NCBI RefSeq assembly: GCF_944388365.1
Contig: NZ_CALXIN010000009.1
Coordinates: 1-48,838, forward strand
Direction of reading: 5' to 3'
From: an uncultured Negativibacillus sp.
Lineage (GTDB): Bacteria; Bacillota; Clostridia; Oscillospirales; Ruminococcaceae
DNA: 48,838 bases
Each line of letters starts with the position of its first letter. Within the stretch, counting starts at the first letter, position 1. Both the position numbers and the translations under genes were made by a program. Positions 30,000 through 38,314 of this stretch are shown piece by piece. The notes beneath the pieces were generated by a model that worked only from the letters and a program-made list of their open reading frames with translations, had not been told where the DNA came from and ran no database searches.

Positions 30000-30539
30000 C
30001 TATCGGATCAGTGAGCGAAACAACTTTTCCGGCATCGTGCTGGAGAAAATTTCCCACAGCCGGTCACGGGCATGGTCGCAGCAAAAGAAGTTGGGAGAGG
30101 TTTGCTCCCATGCGTCGGCGGTTCCATAGAGGAAGGTGGACCAGTTGGGAGCAAGGCTCTTTCCGTTTGCAAGCGCTGTGACAGAAAGATTTTGCAGCAA
30201 AAAATCAAATCCCTGTCGGTAGCTTTTAGAGGACGGATGAGAAACCTCTTTGAGAAAGGTGGTATCCACCGGCGGTTTATCCAGCAGCAGGGAGTAGATC
30301 TGTTCGGCTTCCGGAGGCAGCGGCTTGGAGGTGCGCACCTGCTTGAGAAGGTAGTAGGCTTCGGCGGACAGATAGGTGGTGCGCTTTTGAAAGACCTTGC
30401 AGTAAAACAGCTGATGGTTGTCGATCAGCTCGACAACGTCACTCCAGCTGCATCCAATGTCTTCCAGAGAGGGCAGCAGAGGATTTTGGTTGCAGAGAAG
30501 GATTCCATGTTTTTCAAGGTAGCAAAGCAGTTGATTCAT
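30000..30539 (-). CDS. Hypothetical protein, possibly AlkZ-related
   Basis: This 179-residue soluble protein has no signal peptide. The pattern LFYCKVFQKRTTYLSAEAYYLL, then EQIYSLLLDKPPVDTTFLKEV and RQGFDFLLQNLSVTALANG, recalls small AlkZ-related winged-helix proteins of Firmicutes; the match is by eye and uncertain. The ATG at 30539 follows GGAGGG. The last part is Phe/Cys-rich (NFFCCDHARDRLWEIF). It is followed upstream (same strand) by two lipoprotein genes, so a shared transcript is possible. Confidence 0.6.
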   Translation of the reverse strand: MNQLLCYLEKHGILLCNQNPLLPSLEDIGCSWSDVVELIDNHQLFYCKVFQKRTTYLSAEAYYLLKQVRTSKPLPPEAEQIYSLLLDKPPVDTTFLKEVSHPSSKSYRQGFDFLLQNLSVTALANGKSLAPNWSTFLYGTADAWEQTSPNFFCCDHARDRLWEIFSSTMPEKLFRSLIR

Positions 30540-30554
30540 CAATGAATCCCTCCT

Positions 30555-31166
30555 TTAGGAAAGAGGCGTCTCCGAAAAGGTGATGACGACAATCTGCGCA
30601 TAATCGCTGTCAATTTCTTCCGGATGCTCCAGCGCATAGTCCGGTATGTAAGAGGTGTGGGAGGCCTGCCCATTCGCATAGCCGTAGTACACCTGCAGGG
30701 CAATCGGCTTTTCAGGTTCGATCTCGACGCGGCTGCTCAGCAGAGCAGTGGAGTGGGAGGAATAGGTGGGAGCGTTTTCATCGGGTGTTGGAGAGGAATG
30801 GGTGAAGCCGTGCGGTCCCTGCACCGCGAGGGAGAGGATCGCACCGGTTTCTTCGTCCTGCTTGATTGCAATGCGGCCGTGAAACGGGAAGGTGTCCTCG
30901 TCAAGGCTGGAAGAATATGTCCTGGGCTCACTCCAGCTTCCGTTCTCAAGCTCCATCGTCTGAATCGAAAAGGATTTGCCAAGGAAGGTGGTGAAGTCAA
31001 ACAGGATTGGCTCCTGTGCTCCCACGAGTTTTAATATATCTGTTTCCTCCTGCGAAAGTTCCGCAGCAGAAACATAGCTCTGATTTTTCTCCTGCTGCTG
31101 GGTGCAGCCACAAAGAACAGCAGTCAGCACAAAAAGGCTTGTCAGCAAAAGAACGAGTTGTTTCAT
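30555..31166 (-). CDS. Putative lipoprotein, paralog of the next gene
   Basis: This 203-residue protein has a signal peptide with lipobox VLCGC (Cys near 20). The mature part has AELSQEETDILKLVGAQEP, a FHGRIAIKQDEETGAILSLAV beta region and the ending DYAQIVVITFSETPLS. The layout and the last 30 residues match the neighbouring lipoprotein at 31184-31792, so they are tandem paralogs. I do not recognise the family. The ATG at 31166 follows AGGAGG. Confidence 0.75.
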   Translation of the reverse strand: MKQLVLLLTSLFVLTAVLCGCTQQQEKNQSYVSAAELSQEETDILKLVGAQEPILFDFTTFLGKSFSIQTMELENGSWSEPRTYSSSLDEDTFPFHGRIAIKQDEETGAILSLAVQGPHGFTHSSPTPDENAPTYSSHSTALLSSRVEIEPEKPIALQVYYGYANGQASHTSYIPDYALEHPEEIDSDYAQIVVITFSETPLS

Positions 31167-31183
31167 CAAAACCTCCTATTGTT

Positions 31184-31792
31184 TTAAGCGGGTTCTTTGT
31201 CCGAAAAGGTGACGGTAATCATCTGTACATCGTCGCTGGTAAAGGCTTCAGGGTGAGCAAGCGGGTCGGTCGCTACCGCTCCGTTGCTGATATTTCCAGG
31301 TTTGTCTGCACAGAAAATCAGCAGGTAAACCGGCTGATTGAGGGTGACGGTGGATTCGTTCTGGTTGGCGGCTGCACTGCGCAGCTCATAGGTGGAGGAG
31401 TTGGAGAATTCCGCACTGCGCAGACAGGTGCCGTCGCCCAGCTGTGCTGCGACCGAGGTTAAACCAAAGTTGTCGGAGGCGGTGCTGTAATTAAGCGCCA
31501 TGCGGCCTTGCATCGGCTGAGAGGCATCCTCATTGGTCAAAGAAAAAATCTGTGTTTCCTCGCTGACCCACTGGCCGTCTTGTAAGGTCATACGGTCGAT
31601 CGACATGAATTTTGCGCCCTCCACATGGTAGTCCATGACGAGCGGCAGCGTCTGGTGGGTAAGCTGCAGCAGATCGCGCTCCGATTCGGTCAGCTTGACC
31701 GGCTGGAGATAGCTGCCGGTCTGCATCTGGCAGCCGCACAGCAGACTGAGCAAAAGGACAAGGGAAAGAAAAATACCGGAGATTCGTTTCAT
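31184..31792 (-). CDS. Putative lipoprotein, first of a tandem pair
   Basis: This 202-residue protein has a signal peptide with lipobox SLLCGC (Cys near 21). The mature part reads KLTESERDLLQLTHQTLPLVMDYHVEGAKFMSIDRMTL, later MQGRMALNYSTASDNFGLTSVA and the ending DDVQMITVTFSDKEPA. It is a paralog of the 30555-31166 product: the same length, the same order of segments and similar ends (HPEEIDSDYAQIVVITFS against HPEAFTSDDVQMITVTFS). The function is unknown. The start follows GAGGTG. Confidence 0.75.
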   Translation of the reverse strand: MKRISGIFLSLVLLLSLLCGCQMQTGSYLQPVKLTESERDLLQLTHQTLPLVMDYHVEGAKFMSIDRMTLQDGQWVSEETQIFSLTNEDASQPMQGRMALNYSTASDNFGLTSVAAQLGDGTCLRSAEFSNSSTYELRSAAANQNESTVTLNQPVYLLIFCADKPGNISNGAVATDPLAHPEAFTSDDVQMITVTFSDKEPA

Positions 31793-31917
31793 TCATCAGC
31801 ACCTCATTTCCAAAGTAGGATCTGCCTTTATCATATCATGGAATATCTGGGAAAACAAGGAGGTTTGTAAAAGAAGAAAAAGAATATTTATAGATAAAAT
31901 GAATAAAAATACTCGGA

Positions 31918-31946
31918 TTGACAAGGGGAAAATTGTGTGATATAGT
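31918..31946 (+). promoter_or_regulatory. Promoter of the yitT-type gene
   Basis: TTGACA (31918-31923) and TATAGT (31941-31946) are 17 bp apart. Confidence 0.85.
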
Positions 31947-31955
31947 AAAATACAG

Positions 31956-32003
31956 AAAAGAGCATTTGCGGATCATATCGACGATCTGCAAATGCTCTTT
32001 TTT
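31956..32003 (+). terminator. Leader terminator (attenuator) before the yitT-type gene
   Basis: A 19-bp stem (31956-31974 with 31983-32001, one G-U pair) has an 8-base loop and a run of T at its 3' end. It starts only a few bases after the expected transcription start and ends 43 bp before the gene's ATG. No plus-strand gene lies upstream that it could serve. Confidence 0.8.
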
Positions 32004-32046
32004 CGTTGCAAACAAAGATACAAAAGATACAGAGGAGGAACAACGC

Positions 32047-32925
32047 ATGTCAAACAACCCATGGAGCGAGCGTATCTACAAGCAGGTCATTCCGTTTTTG
32101 ATTGAAACACTGGGCGGATTTCTGGTAGCGGTATCCATCGACAGCTTTGCGGTCAACGGAGAGTTTCCGCTGACCGGTTTTTCCGGCATTGCCATGATCT
32201 TTAACCGTCTGCTGGGAATGCCGATCGGTGTCACCATTCTGCTCTTGAATGTGCCGCTGGCATTTTTGTGCTACCGGCTGTTGGGCAGACACTTTTTCCT
32301 GCGCTCCATCCGTTGTATGGTCATTTCTTCCTTTTTTATCGACTATGTAGGACCTCTGCTGCCGGCGTATCAAGGCGATCGCCTGCTGGCAGCGCTGTGC
32401 ACCGGCGTCATTATGGGAGTTGGATATGGACTGATCTATCTGCAAAACTCATCGACCGGCGGTGCGGACTTTGTGGTGATGTCTTTGAAGGTGCTGCGCC
32501 CGCATTTGTCGCTGGGAAAAATCATCTTTCTGACCGACTTTGTCATTGTCATGACCGGCGGCATTCTCTTTGGAGATGCAGACGGCATTATCTACGGCCT
32601 GATCATCAACTTCATCTTTTCGGTGGTGATCGACAAGGTGATGTACGGCGCCAATGCCGGCAAGCTGACGCTGATTGTCACCGAGCACGGAGAGCGCATC
32701 TCCCAGACCATCGAGGACACCTGTCACCGCGGTTCCACCCGTCTGACCGCCTTCGGCGGCTACAAAGGAGAGGACAAGCAGGTGGTGATGTGTGCCTGCA
32801 GCGACAAGCAGATGTATCAGGTGCAGCAGGCGGTCAAAGCGGCAGATCCAGCCTCCTTTATGGTGGTGCTGGAATCCAACGAGGTCCATGGCGAAGGATT
32901 TAAATATCTCCAGATGGGTGACTAA
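32047..32925 (+). CDS. YitT family membrane protein (DUF161/DUF2179)
   Basis: This 292-residue protein has five to six hydrophobic segments in the first 170 residues (ETLGGFLVAVSIDSFAVNGEFPLTGFSGIAMIFNRL). A cytoplasmic DUF2179 domain follows, with NAGKLTLIVTEHGERISQTI, RGSTRLTAFGGYKGEDKQVVMC and DPASFMVVLESNEVHGEGF. The family is widespread in Firmicutes and its function is unsettled. The ATG at 32047 follows GAGGAGG. A terminator sits between its promoter and the gene. Its stop overlaps that of the MATE gene on the other strand. Confidence 0.9.
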   Translation: MSNNPWSERIYKQVIPFLIETLGGFLVAVSIDSFAVNGEFPLTGFSGIAMIFNRLLGMPIGVTILLLNVPLAFLCYRLLGRHFFLRSIRCMVISSFFIDYVGPLLPAYQGDRLLAALCTGVIMGVGYGLIYLQNSSTGGADFVVMSLKVLRPHLSLGKIIFLTDFVIVMTGGILFGDADGIIYGLIINFIFSVVIDKVMYGANAGKLTLIVTEHGERISQTIEDTCHRGSTRLTAFGGYKGEDKQVVMCACSDKQMYQVQQAVKAADPASFMVVLESNEVHGEGFKYLQMGD

Positions 32926-34268
32926 GCCCATTTTGCTGCAATAATCTCGTCGGTGCGGTAGAAGGCAAACCAAAGCTGGAGCGCCATGCAGCTCCATACA
33001 AACGGCTCGCAGAAGCAGACGCCCAGATAGCCGACCATCGGGATGAGCAGCAGAGCAAACAGCAGCTTGCCGAGCAGCTCGATGATGCTGGAAAACAGCG
33101 GGACGATTTTGCGTCCCATGCCCTGTAATCCGCTGCGGAGGTTCAGCAGGATGCCAAGCGGAATAAAGAAGGGAACATTGATATACAGATACAGCGAGCC
33201 GGTGTCCAGCAGGAACTGATCGGAGGAGCCGCTCATCAATCCGACCAACGCCGGTGCGGCAAAGACAATCAGCACGGTGACCGCCAATGAATAGGCGATG
33301 GTGATCAGGTTGGCTTGGAACATTCCCTGGCGGATGCGGCGATATTGATTGGCACCCTTGTTCTGGGAGGTGAAGGTGGCGACGGCGGCTGAGATGGTCG
33401 AGGTGGGCATACTCAGCAGATTGAACAGCTTGCGGGCAGTGGTATGCGCGGCGATGACCGAGGTGCCCAGCACATTGATGGCGCCCTGCAAAACGACCGT
33501 TCCCATCGACACGATGGACAGCATAAAGCCCATCGAAAAGCCCTGTCCCAGCAGCTCCTGATAGAGGCTTGGTTCAAACACGAAGTCCTTTCCGGAGGGA
33601 ACCAGCGCAGGAACTTTGCGCAGAATAAAGATCAGGCAGAAGATGCAGCAGACTCCCTGTGCGATGACGGTAGCGACGGCAGCACCGGCGATGCCCATGG
33701 AAAAGCGGGTCATAAAGAGAAAGTCCAGCGCGATATTCAGCACCGAGGCGATCAGCAGGATGACCAGCGGAGTTACACTGTCGCCGATGGCGCGCAGCAG
33801 TGCTGCTCCGAGATTGTACAGCATGGTAATGGCGACTGCCATACAGATAATGCTGATATAACCATAGGCTTCGTCCAGAATTTCCGCCGGCGTTTTCAAA
33901 AGCACCAGCAGCGGTCGGAGCGCAAGGGAGGAGAGCAGCATCAGAATGGCGCTCAGTCCAAGGCTGAGCAGCAGCGAAGCAGCCACGGTGCGTTTGAGCT
34001 TTTGACGGTCGCCGCTGCCCCAAAAGCAGGCGGCGACGATGCCAAATCCACTGCCGACGCCATTGGCAAAGCCGATAATCAGCTCAAAGACAGCGGAGGT
34101 GGAACCGATAGCAGCCAGCGACTGGTCGCCCAGAACGTTGCCGACAATCATGGTGTCGGCGGTATTGTACAGCTGCTGAAAAAGGTTGGAGATAAACAGC
34201 GGAATGGCAAAGACCAGCATCGCACGAAGGATGCTGCCACGGGTTAGATCAACGGTTCGGTTTTTCAT
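32922..34268 (-). CDS. MATE family efflux protein
   Basis: This 448-residue membrane protein has about 12 hydrophobic segments. It begins LTRGSILRAMLVFAIPLFISNLFQQLYNTADTMIVGNVLGDQSLAAIGSTSAVFELIIGF, the typical NorM/DinF-like start of the large clostridial MATE group. It is the third MATE gene in this window. The ATG at 34268 lies behind GAGGAAG. The substrate is unknown. It has its own extended -10 promoter and converges with the yitT-type gene. Confidence 0.92.
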   Translation of the reverse strand: MKNRTVDLTRGSILRAMLVFAIPLFISNLFQQLYNTADTMIVGNVLGDQSLAAIGSTSAVFELIIGFANGVGSGFGIVAACFWGSGDRQKLKRTVAASLLLSLGLSAILMLLSSLALRPLLVLLKTPAEILDEAYGYISIICMAVAITMLYNLGAALLRAIGDSVTPLVILLIASVLNIALDFLFMTRFSMGIAGAAVATVIAQGVCCIFCLIFILRKVPALVPSGKDFVFEPSLYQELLGQGFSMGFMLSIVSMGTVVLQGAINVLGTSVIAAHTTARKLFNLLSMPTSTISAAVATFTSQNKGANQYRRIRQGMFQANLITIAYSLAVTVLIVFAAPALVGLMSGSSDQFLLDTGSLYLYINVPFFIPLGILLNLRSGLQGMGRKIVPLFSSIIELLGKLLFALLLIPMVGYLGVCFCEPFVWSCMALQLWFAFYRTDEIIAAKWA

Positions 34269-34318
34269 AAAAGCTTCCTCTTTTCCACAAGAATGGAGAT
34301 CAAGATATAACTGGACAC

Positions 34319-34324
34319 ATTATA
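34319..34324 (-). promoter_or_regulatory. Extended -10 promoter of the third MATE gene
   Basis: On the minus strand TGCTATAAT gives a full extended -10, and no good -35 is seen. Confidence 0.6.
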
Positions 34325-35013
34325 GCACAGGCCTTTTTGCAGGGGCTATTGGCAAAATCGAAAAATGTTTCTGCCCATCCGATGAGATTTCAGGGAAATT
34401 TTGCAGGGATGAAAGCAAAGAACTTCAAACAGACAACCGGCGGCAAAAGAAAATCATTGTGATGAAAAAAAGAAAAATGCTATAAAAATAAGGAAAACAG
34501 CTTGTAATCCAAATAAGAGCAGCAGTGGCTGTTTTGTCGGATTTTTCAAGAACAAATCGGCAAAAATTCATTGGGAAAAAGTGTTTTAAAAATTGCGGAT
34601 TTGTGGTATATTGTACTTGATAAAAAACACAAAAGCAGGGTGTCAGGGCACAAAAAAATTTTGATTTTGGTGGAGAAAATGCACAAAAATCAAAGGGATG
34701 AAAAAAAGTTTCCAAACGAGTTTGGAGGAACTGATTAGGAAAGTTTAATCTTTTTATTGTTTCTGTATAAGAATGGATGAAAAATTCTTTTTCATCAAAA
34801 CTTGCAAAGGACAACTTTTGGTGCTACATTAAAACACATAATGCTTTTGTTCGGATTTTTAAAGGGGTATATACATGGGGGATCTGACCCTGTGTTTATC
34901 AAAACGGAAAGAAAAGTACAGATAAAAACTGATTGCAGTGTCGAACAGACAAACTGCTTTCTTTCCACAGTAATTTCATAAAAGCATATAGAAACAACCG
35001 GGAGGGAAACACG
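34325..35013 (+). other. Long A/T-rich upstream region of the glutamate operon
   Basis: About 690 bp holds no convincing gene. It has several small hairpins (GATGAAAAA-TTC-TTTTTCATC near 34776-34796; TTTCCAAAC with GTTTGGAGGAA near 34710-34733; ACATGGG with CCCTGTGT near 34873-34895). Candidate -10 boxes lie at 34607-34612 and 34825-34830. I do not recognise a known riboswitch, including the B12 type. A 129-codon minus-strand frame at 34425-34814 looks accidental. Confidence 0.6.
34802..34830 (+). promoter_or_regulatory. Candidate promoter of the glutamate-fermentation operon
   Basis: TTGCAA (34802-34807) and TACATT (34825-34830) are 17 bp apart, with an extended TGC before the -10 box. It would give a leader of about 175 bases. 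An alternative is TGGTATATT at 34604-34612. Confidence 0.5.
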
Positions 35014-35853
35014 ATGAGAGAGATTAATGCCAAGGACATTACCGCACAGGTAAAACGTCTTTGCATGGAAGCAAACTCCTATCTTCCTGAGGACATCAAG
35101 GAGAAGATTTGCGCAAGCGAAGCGTCCGAACCCTGGGCACTGGCAAAGAACATTCTGGGCATCATCCGTGAAAACTACATGATCGCCGAGGAAAACTATG
35201 TTCCAGTCTGCCAGGATACCGGCGTTGCCTGCGTCTTTCTGGAGATTGGACAGGACGTCCACATCGTTGGAAATCTGGAAGAGGCAATCAATGAGGGTGT
35301 CAGAGAGGGTTACACCGAAGGATGCCTGCGCAAATCGGTGGTAAGAGATCCATTGGATCGTGTCAACACAACCGATAACACACCAGCTATGATCTATTAT
35401 GATATCGTCCCAGGGGATGGTTTCAAACTGACCGTAGCTCCAAAGGGATTTGGCAGCGAGAATATGAGCCAGATCAAGATGCTCAAACCGTCCGATGGTC
35501 TGGAAGGTGTCAAGGCATTCATCCTCAAAGCAGTACAGGATGCAGGTCCGAACCCATGTCCGCCAATCGTTGTCGGTGTTGGCATCGGCGGTACCTTCGA
35601 CAAAGCAGCACTGCTTGCAAAGAAGGCGCTGATGAGAAACACAAATGTCCGCAACGCAGACCCGTTCTATGCAAACCTGGAAGAAGAGATGCTTGAAAAG
35701 ATCAACGCGCTGGGCATTGGTCCGCAGGGTGTCGGCGGCAAGACAACCGCACTGGCAGTCAACATCGAAAAGATGCCGACCCACATTGCCGGCTTGCCAA
35801 TCGCAGTCAACATCAACTGCCATGTAACACGTCATAAATCTGTAGAGTTATAA
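35014..35853 (+). CDS. Fe-S hydro-lyase alpha subunit, probable mesaconase (fumarase class I type)
   Basis: This 279-residue protein is the alpha subunit of a two-subunit class I fumarase-type hydratase with an oxygen-sensitive [4Fe-4S] cluster. Cys ligands are likely in VCQDTGVAC, EGCLRKS and NPCPP; other motifs are RDPLDRVNTTDNTPA, APKGFGSENMS and GVGIGGTFDKAA. By sequence alone it would be called fumarate hydratase alpha. Here it begins the methylaspartate operon, so the natural reaction is probably mesaconate plus water to (S)-citramalate. The ATG follows GGGAGGG. Confidence 0.85.
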   Translation: MREINAKDITAQVKRLCMEANSYLPEDIKEKICASEASEPWALAKNILGIIRENYMIAEENYVPVCQDTGVACVFLEIGQDVHIVGNLEEAINEGVREGYTEGCLRKSVVRDPLDRVNTTDNTPAMIYYDIVPGDGFKLTVAPKGFGSENMSQIKMLKPSDGLEGVKAFILKAVQDAGPNPCPPIVVGVGIGGTFDKAALLAKKALMRNTNVRNADPFYANLEEEMLEKINALGIGPQGVGGKTTALAVNIEKMPTHIAGLPIAVNINCHVTRHKSVEL

Positions 35854-35865
35854 GAGGAGAAGGTT

Positions 35866-36423
35866 ATGGAAAAAAGAATAACAACTCCACTTACCTTAGA
35901 GCAGGTAAAGGACTTAAAATGTGGAGACAGCGTATTGATTTCGGGAGTTATTTACACAGCCAGAGACGCAGCACACAAACGTCTGTGTGAGCTGGTTGCA
36001 CAGGGCAAGGAACTGCCGTTTGACCCGACAGACTCGGTCATTTATTATGTTGGCCCTGCACCTGCAAAGGGCAATCAGGTCATCGGTTCGGCAGGACCTA
36101 CCACCAGCTATCGTATGGATGCTTACTCTCCAACGATGATCAAACTGGGTCAGAGAGGCATGATCGGCAAGGGCAAACGCAGCCCTGAGGTTATTGCAGC
36201 AATGAAAGAACATGGCGCAGTTTACTTTGGTGCCATCGGCGGCGCTGGAGCTCTGCTGTCCCGCTGCATCAAAAAAGCAGAGATCATCGCTTATGAGGAT
36301 CTGGGTGCAGAGGCGCTCAGACGTCTGGAAGTAGAAGACCTGCCGGCATTTGTTATCATCGACTGCGAAGGCAACAACCTGTACGAGACCGGACCGAAGG
36401 AATATCTTGAATCCATCCGGTAA
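35866..36423 (+). CDS. Fe-S hydro-lyase beta subunit, probable mesaconase
   Basis: This 185-residue beta subunit of the class I fumarase type begins 12 bp after the alpha subunit. Motifs include LKCGDSVLISGVIYTARDAAHKR, YYVGPAPAKGNQVIGSAGPTTSYRMD, GMIGKGKRS and GAIGGAGALLSRCIK, all typical. It supplies the swivelling substrate-binding domain. As with alpha, the setting favours mesaconate hydration over fumarate hydration, and both are possible since related enzymes act on both. Confidence 0.86.
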   Translation: MEKRITTPLTLEQVKDLKCGDSVLISGVIYTARDAAHKRLCELVAQGKELPFDPTDSVIYYVGPAPAKGNQVIGSAGPTTSYRMDAYSPTMIKLGQRGMIGKGKRSPEVIAAMKEHGAVYFGAIGGAGALLSRCIKKAEIIAYEDLGAEALRRLEVEDLPAFVIIDCEGNNLYETGPKEYLESIR

Positions 36424-36466
36424 CCGATATTATTCACGAAACATTTGATGAAGAGGTGCAAATAAC

Positions 36467-36880
36467 ATGGAAAAGAAAAAACTGGTCCTGGGCGTTATCG
36501 GTGCAGACGTTCATGCAGTAGGAAACGCCATTCTCAACCGTGCATTTCTGGATGCTGGCTTTGATGTTACCAACCTGGGCGTACTGGTTCCACAGGAAGA
36601 ATTTATCAAAGCAGCTGTCGAGGTTGGCGCAGACGCAATCATCGTTTCTTCCCTCTACGGTCAGGGCGAAATCGACTGCACCGGCATGAGAGAAAAATGC
36701 GATGAGGCTGGCCTGAAAGGTATCCTGCTGTATGCAGGCGGCAACCTGGTTGTTGGTAAAGTACCGGTTGAAGAAATCGAAAGACGTTACAAAGCAATGG
36801 GCTTTGACCGTGCATTTGGTCCTGGCACCGATCCACAGGTTACCATCGACTGCCTGAAAAAAGACTTCGGTATTGAATAA
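36467..36880 (+). CDS. glmS: Glutamate mutase sigma subunit (methylaspartate mutase S)
   Basis: This 137-residue B12-binding subunit has the base-off/His-on motif GADVHAVG, with Asp14, His16 and Gly19 (DxHxxG), followed by SSLYGQGE and the nucleotide-tail site YAGGNLVVG. With GlmE it catalyses the adenosylcobalamin-dependent interconversion of (S)-glutamate and (2S,3S)-3-methylaspartate. The length matches the family. The ATG follows GAGGTG. Confidence 0.97.
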   Translation: MEKKKLVLGVIGADVHAVGNAILNRAFLDAGFDVTNLGVLVPQEEFIKAAVEVGADAIIVSSLYGQGEIDCTGMREKCDEAGLKGILLYAGGNLVVGKVPVEEIERRYKAMGFDRAFGPGTDPQVTIDCLKKDFGIE

Positions 36881-36922
36881 GGCTTTCTTGTCTGAACAGT
36901 TATTTTAAAGAAGGTGAAGGCA

Positions 36923-38314
36923 ATGAAGCCGGTTTTACTGATAGATTTTGGAAGTACATATACAAAGATCACTGCAGTTGATGTAGACGCCGAACAGATT
37001 CTGGGAACAGCACAGAGCTATACCACCATCGAGACGGACATCATCAACGGTTTGAACAACGCTTTGGCGATTCTGCGGGAAAAGATCGGCAACATTGAGT
37101 TTCAGGAACAGTATGCCTGCTCGAGTGCAGCCGGCGGACTGCGGATGGTTGCCATCGGACTGGTGCCGGAGCTGACTGCAAAGGCAGCAAGACAGGCATC
37201 GCTGGGTGCCGGCGCCAAGGTGCTGAAAACCTACTCCTACGAGCTGACCGAAAAGGATCTGCAGGAGATCGACCAGATCAACCCTGATATTTGTCTGCTG
37301 ACCGGCGGTACCGACGGCGGCAACAAGGAAAATATCGTTTACAATGCGCACATGCTGGCAAAAGCCAAGAACAACTTCCCGATCATCATTGCGGGTAACC
37401 GCAACTGTTCCGATCAGTGTGAGGAGATCCTCAAGGACAAGCAGACCTATGTCTGTGAAAACGTAATGCCAAGACTGGATATTCCAAACGTAGAACCGGT
37501 ACAGAAAAAGATCCGCAGCCTGTTTTTGGAGCAGATTGTCAAGGCAAAGGGCTTAAGCAACGCAGAGCAGTTGATTCAGGGCATCCTGATGCCGACTCCT
37601 TCGGCGATGCTGACCGCCATGAAGCTGCTGGCAAAGGGCACCAAAACCGAAAGCGGCATCGGCGACCTGGTCGGCGTGGACCTGGGCGGCGCAACCACCG
37701 ACATCTATTCGATGTCCTTTGGTCTGCCGACCACAGGCATGACCGCATTAAAAGGTCTGCGTGAGGAATACGCAAAACGTACCGTTGAAGGCGACATCGG
37801 CATGCGTTACAGCATCCACGGCATTGTGGATGCCACCGATATTTCGAGAGTATCCGAGCTGTCGGGACTGGATGAGGAGCGCTGCAAAGAGCTGATCGAC
37901 TATCTGGGAACCCACACCGATGTGGTTCCATCCGACGATGACGCTGAGCTGGAAGCGATTGACTATGCACTTGCTTCGCTCGCCATCGAGGTAGCGGTCA
38001 CCCGTCATGCAGGACGCCTGGAACAGTACTATTCCCCAATGGGAATCAGCTATATGCAGACCGGCAAGGACCTGACCGCCGTCAAGACGGTTGTCGTTAC
38101 CGGAGGCGCATTGATTCATACCAAGAGAACAGCCGAGATTGCATCTCATGCGCTGTTCAGCCCAATCGACGCATTCTCCCTCAAACCGAAGGACGCAGAA
38201 GTTCTGGTGGACAGAAAGTACATCCTTGCAGCGATGGGACTTCTGAGCACCGAATATCCTGATGTGGCATTGAGAATCATGAAAAAGGAGCTGGTAAAAG
38301 ATGGAAATGATTGA
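36923..38314 (+). CDS. glmL: Glutamate mutase reactivase GlmL (MutL)
   Basis: This 463-residue ATPase is of the ASKHA fold. The N-terminal phosphate loop is [16 protein letters not shown] and the second is [37 protein letters not shown] is typical. GlmL is thought to reactivate glutamate mutase by releasing damaged cobalamin. The ATG at 36923 is chosen over the GTG at 36914 for spacing from GAAGGTGA. It overlaps glmE by 14 bp. Confidence 0.94.
   Translation: MKPVLLIDFGSTYTKITAVDVDAEQILGTAQSYTTIETDIINGLNNALAILREKIGNIEFQEQYACSSAAGGLRMVAIGLVPELTAKAARQASLGAGAKVLKTYSYELTEKDLQEIDQINPDICLLTGGTDGGNKENIVYNAHMLAKAKNNFPIIIAGNRNCSDQCEEILKDKQTYVCENVMPRLDIPNVEPVQKKIRSLFLEQIVKAKGLSNAEQLIQGILMPTPSAMLTAMKLLAKGTKTESGIGDLVGVDLGGATTDIYSMSFGLPTTGMTALKGLREEYAKRTVEGDIGMRYSIHGIVDATDISRVSELSGLDEERCKELIDYLGTHTDVVPSDDDAELEAIDYALASLAIEVAVTRHAGRLEQYYSPMGISYMQTGKDLTAVKTVVVTGGALIHTKRTAEIASHALFSPIDAFSLKPKDAEVLVDRKYILAAMGLLSTEYPDVALRIMKKELVKDGND

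Noticed and set aside
34425..34814. 129-codon minus-strand reading frame before the glutamate operon
   Set aside because: It is Phe/Ser-rich because of A/T-rich DNA, has no good ribosome site and no family features, and overlaps probable promoter elements.
34325..35013. Cobalamin riboswitch before the B12-dependent operon
   Set aside because: I looked for the B12-box and could not find it on either strand.
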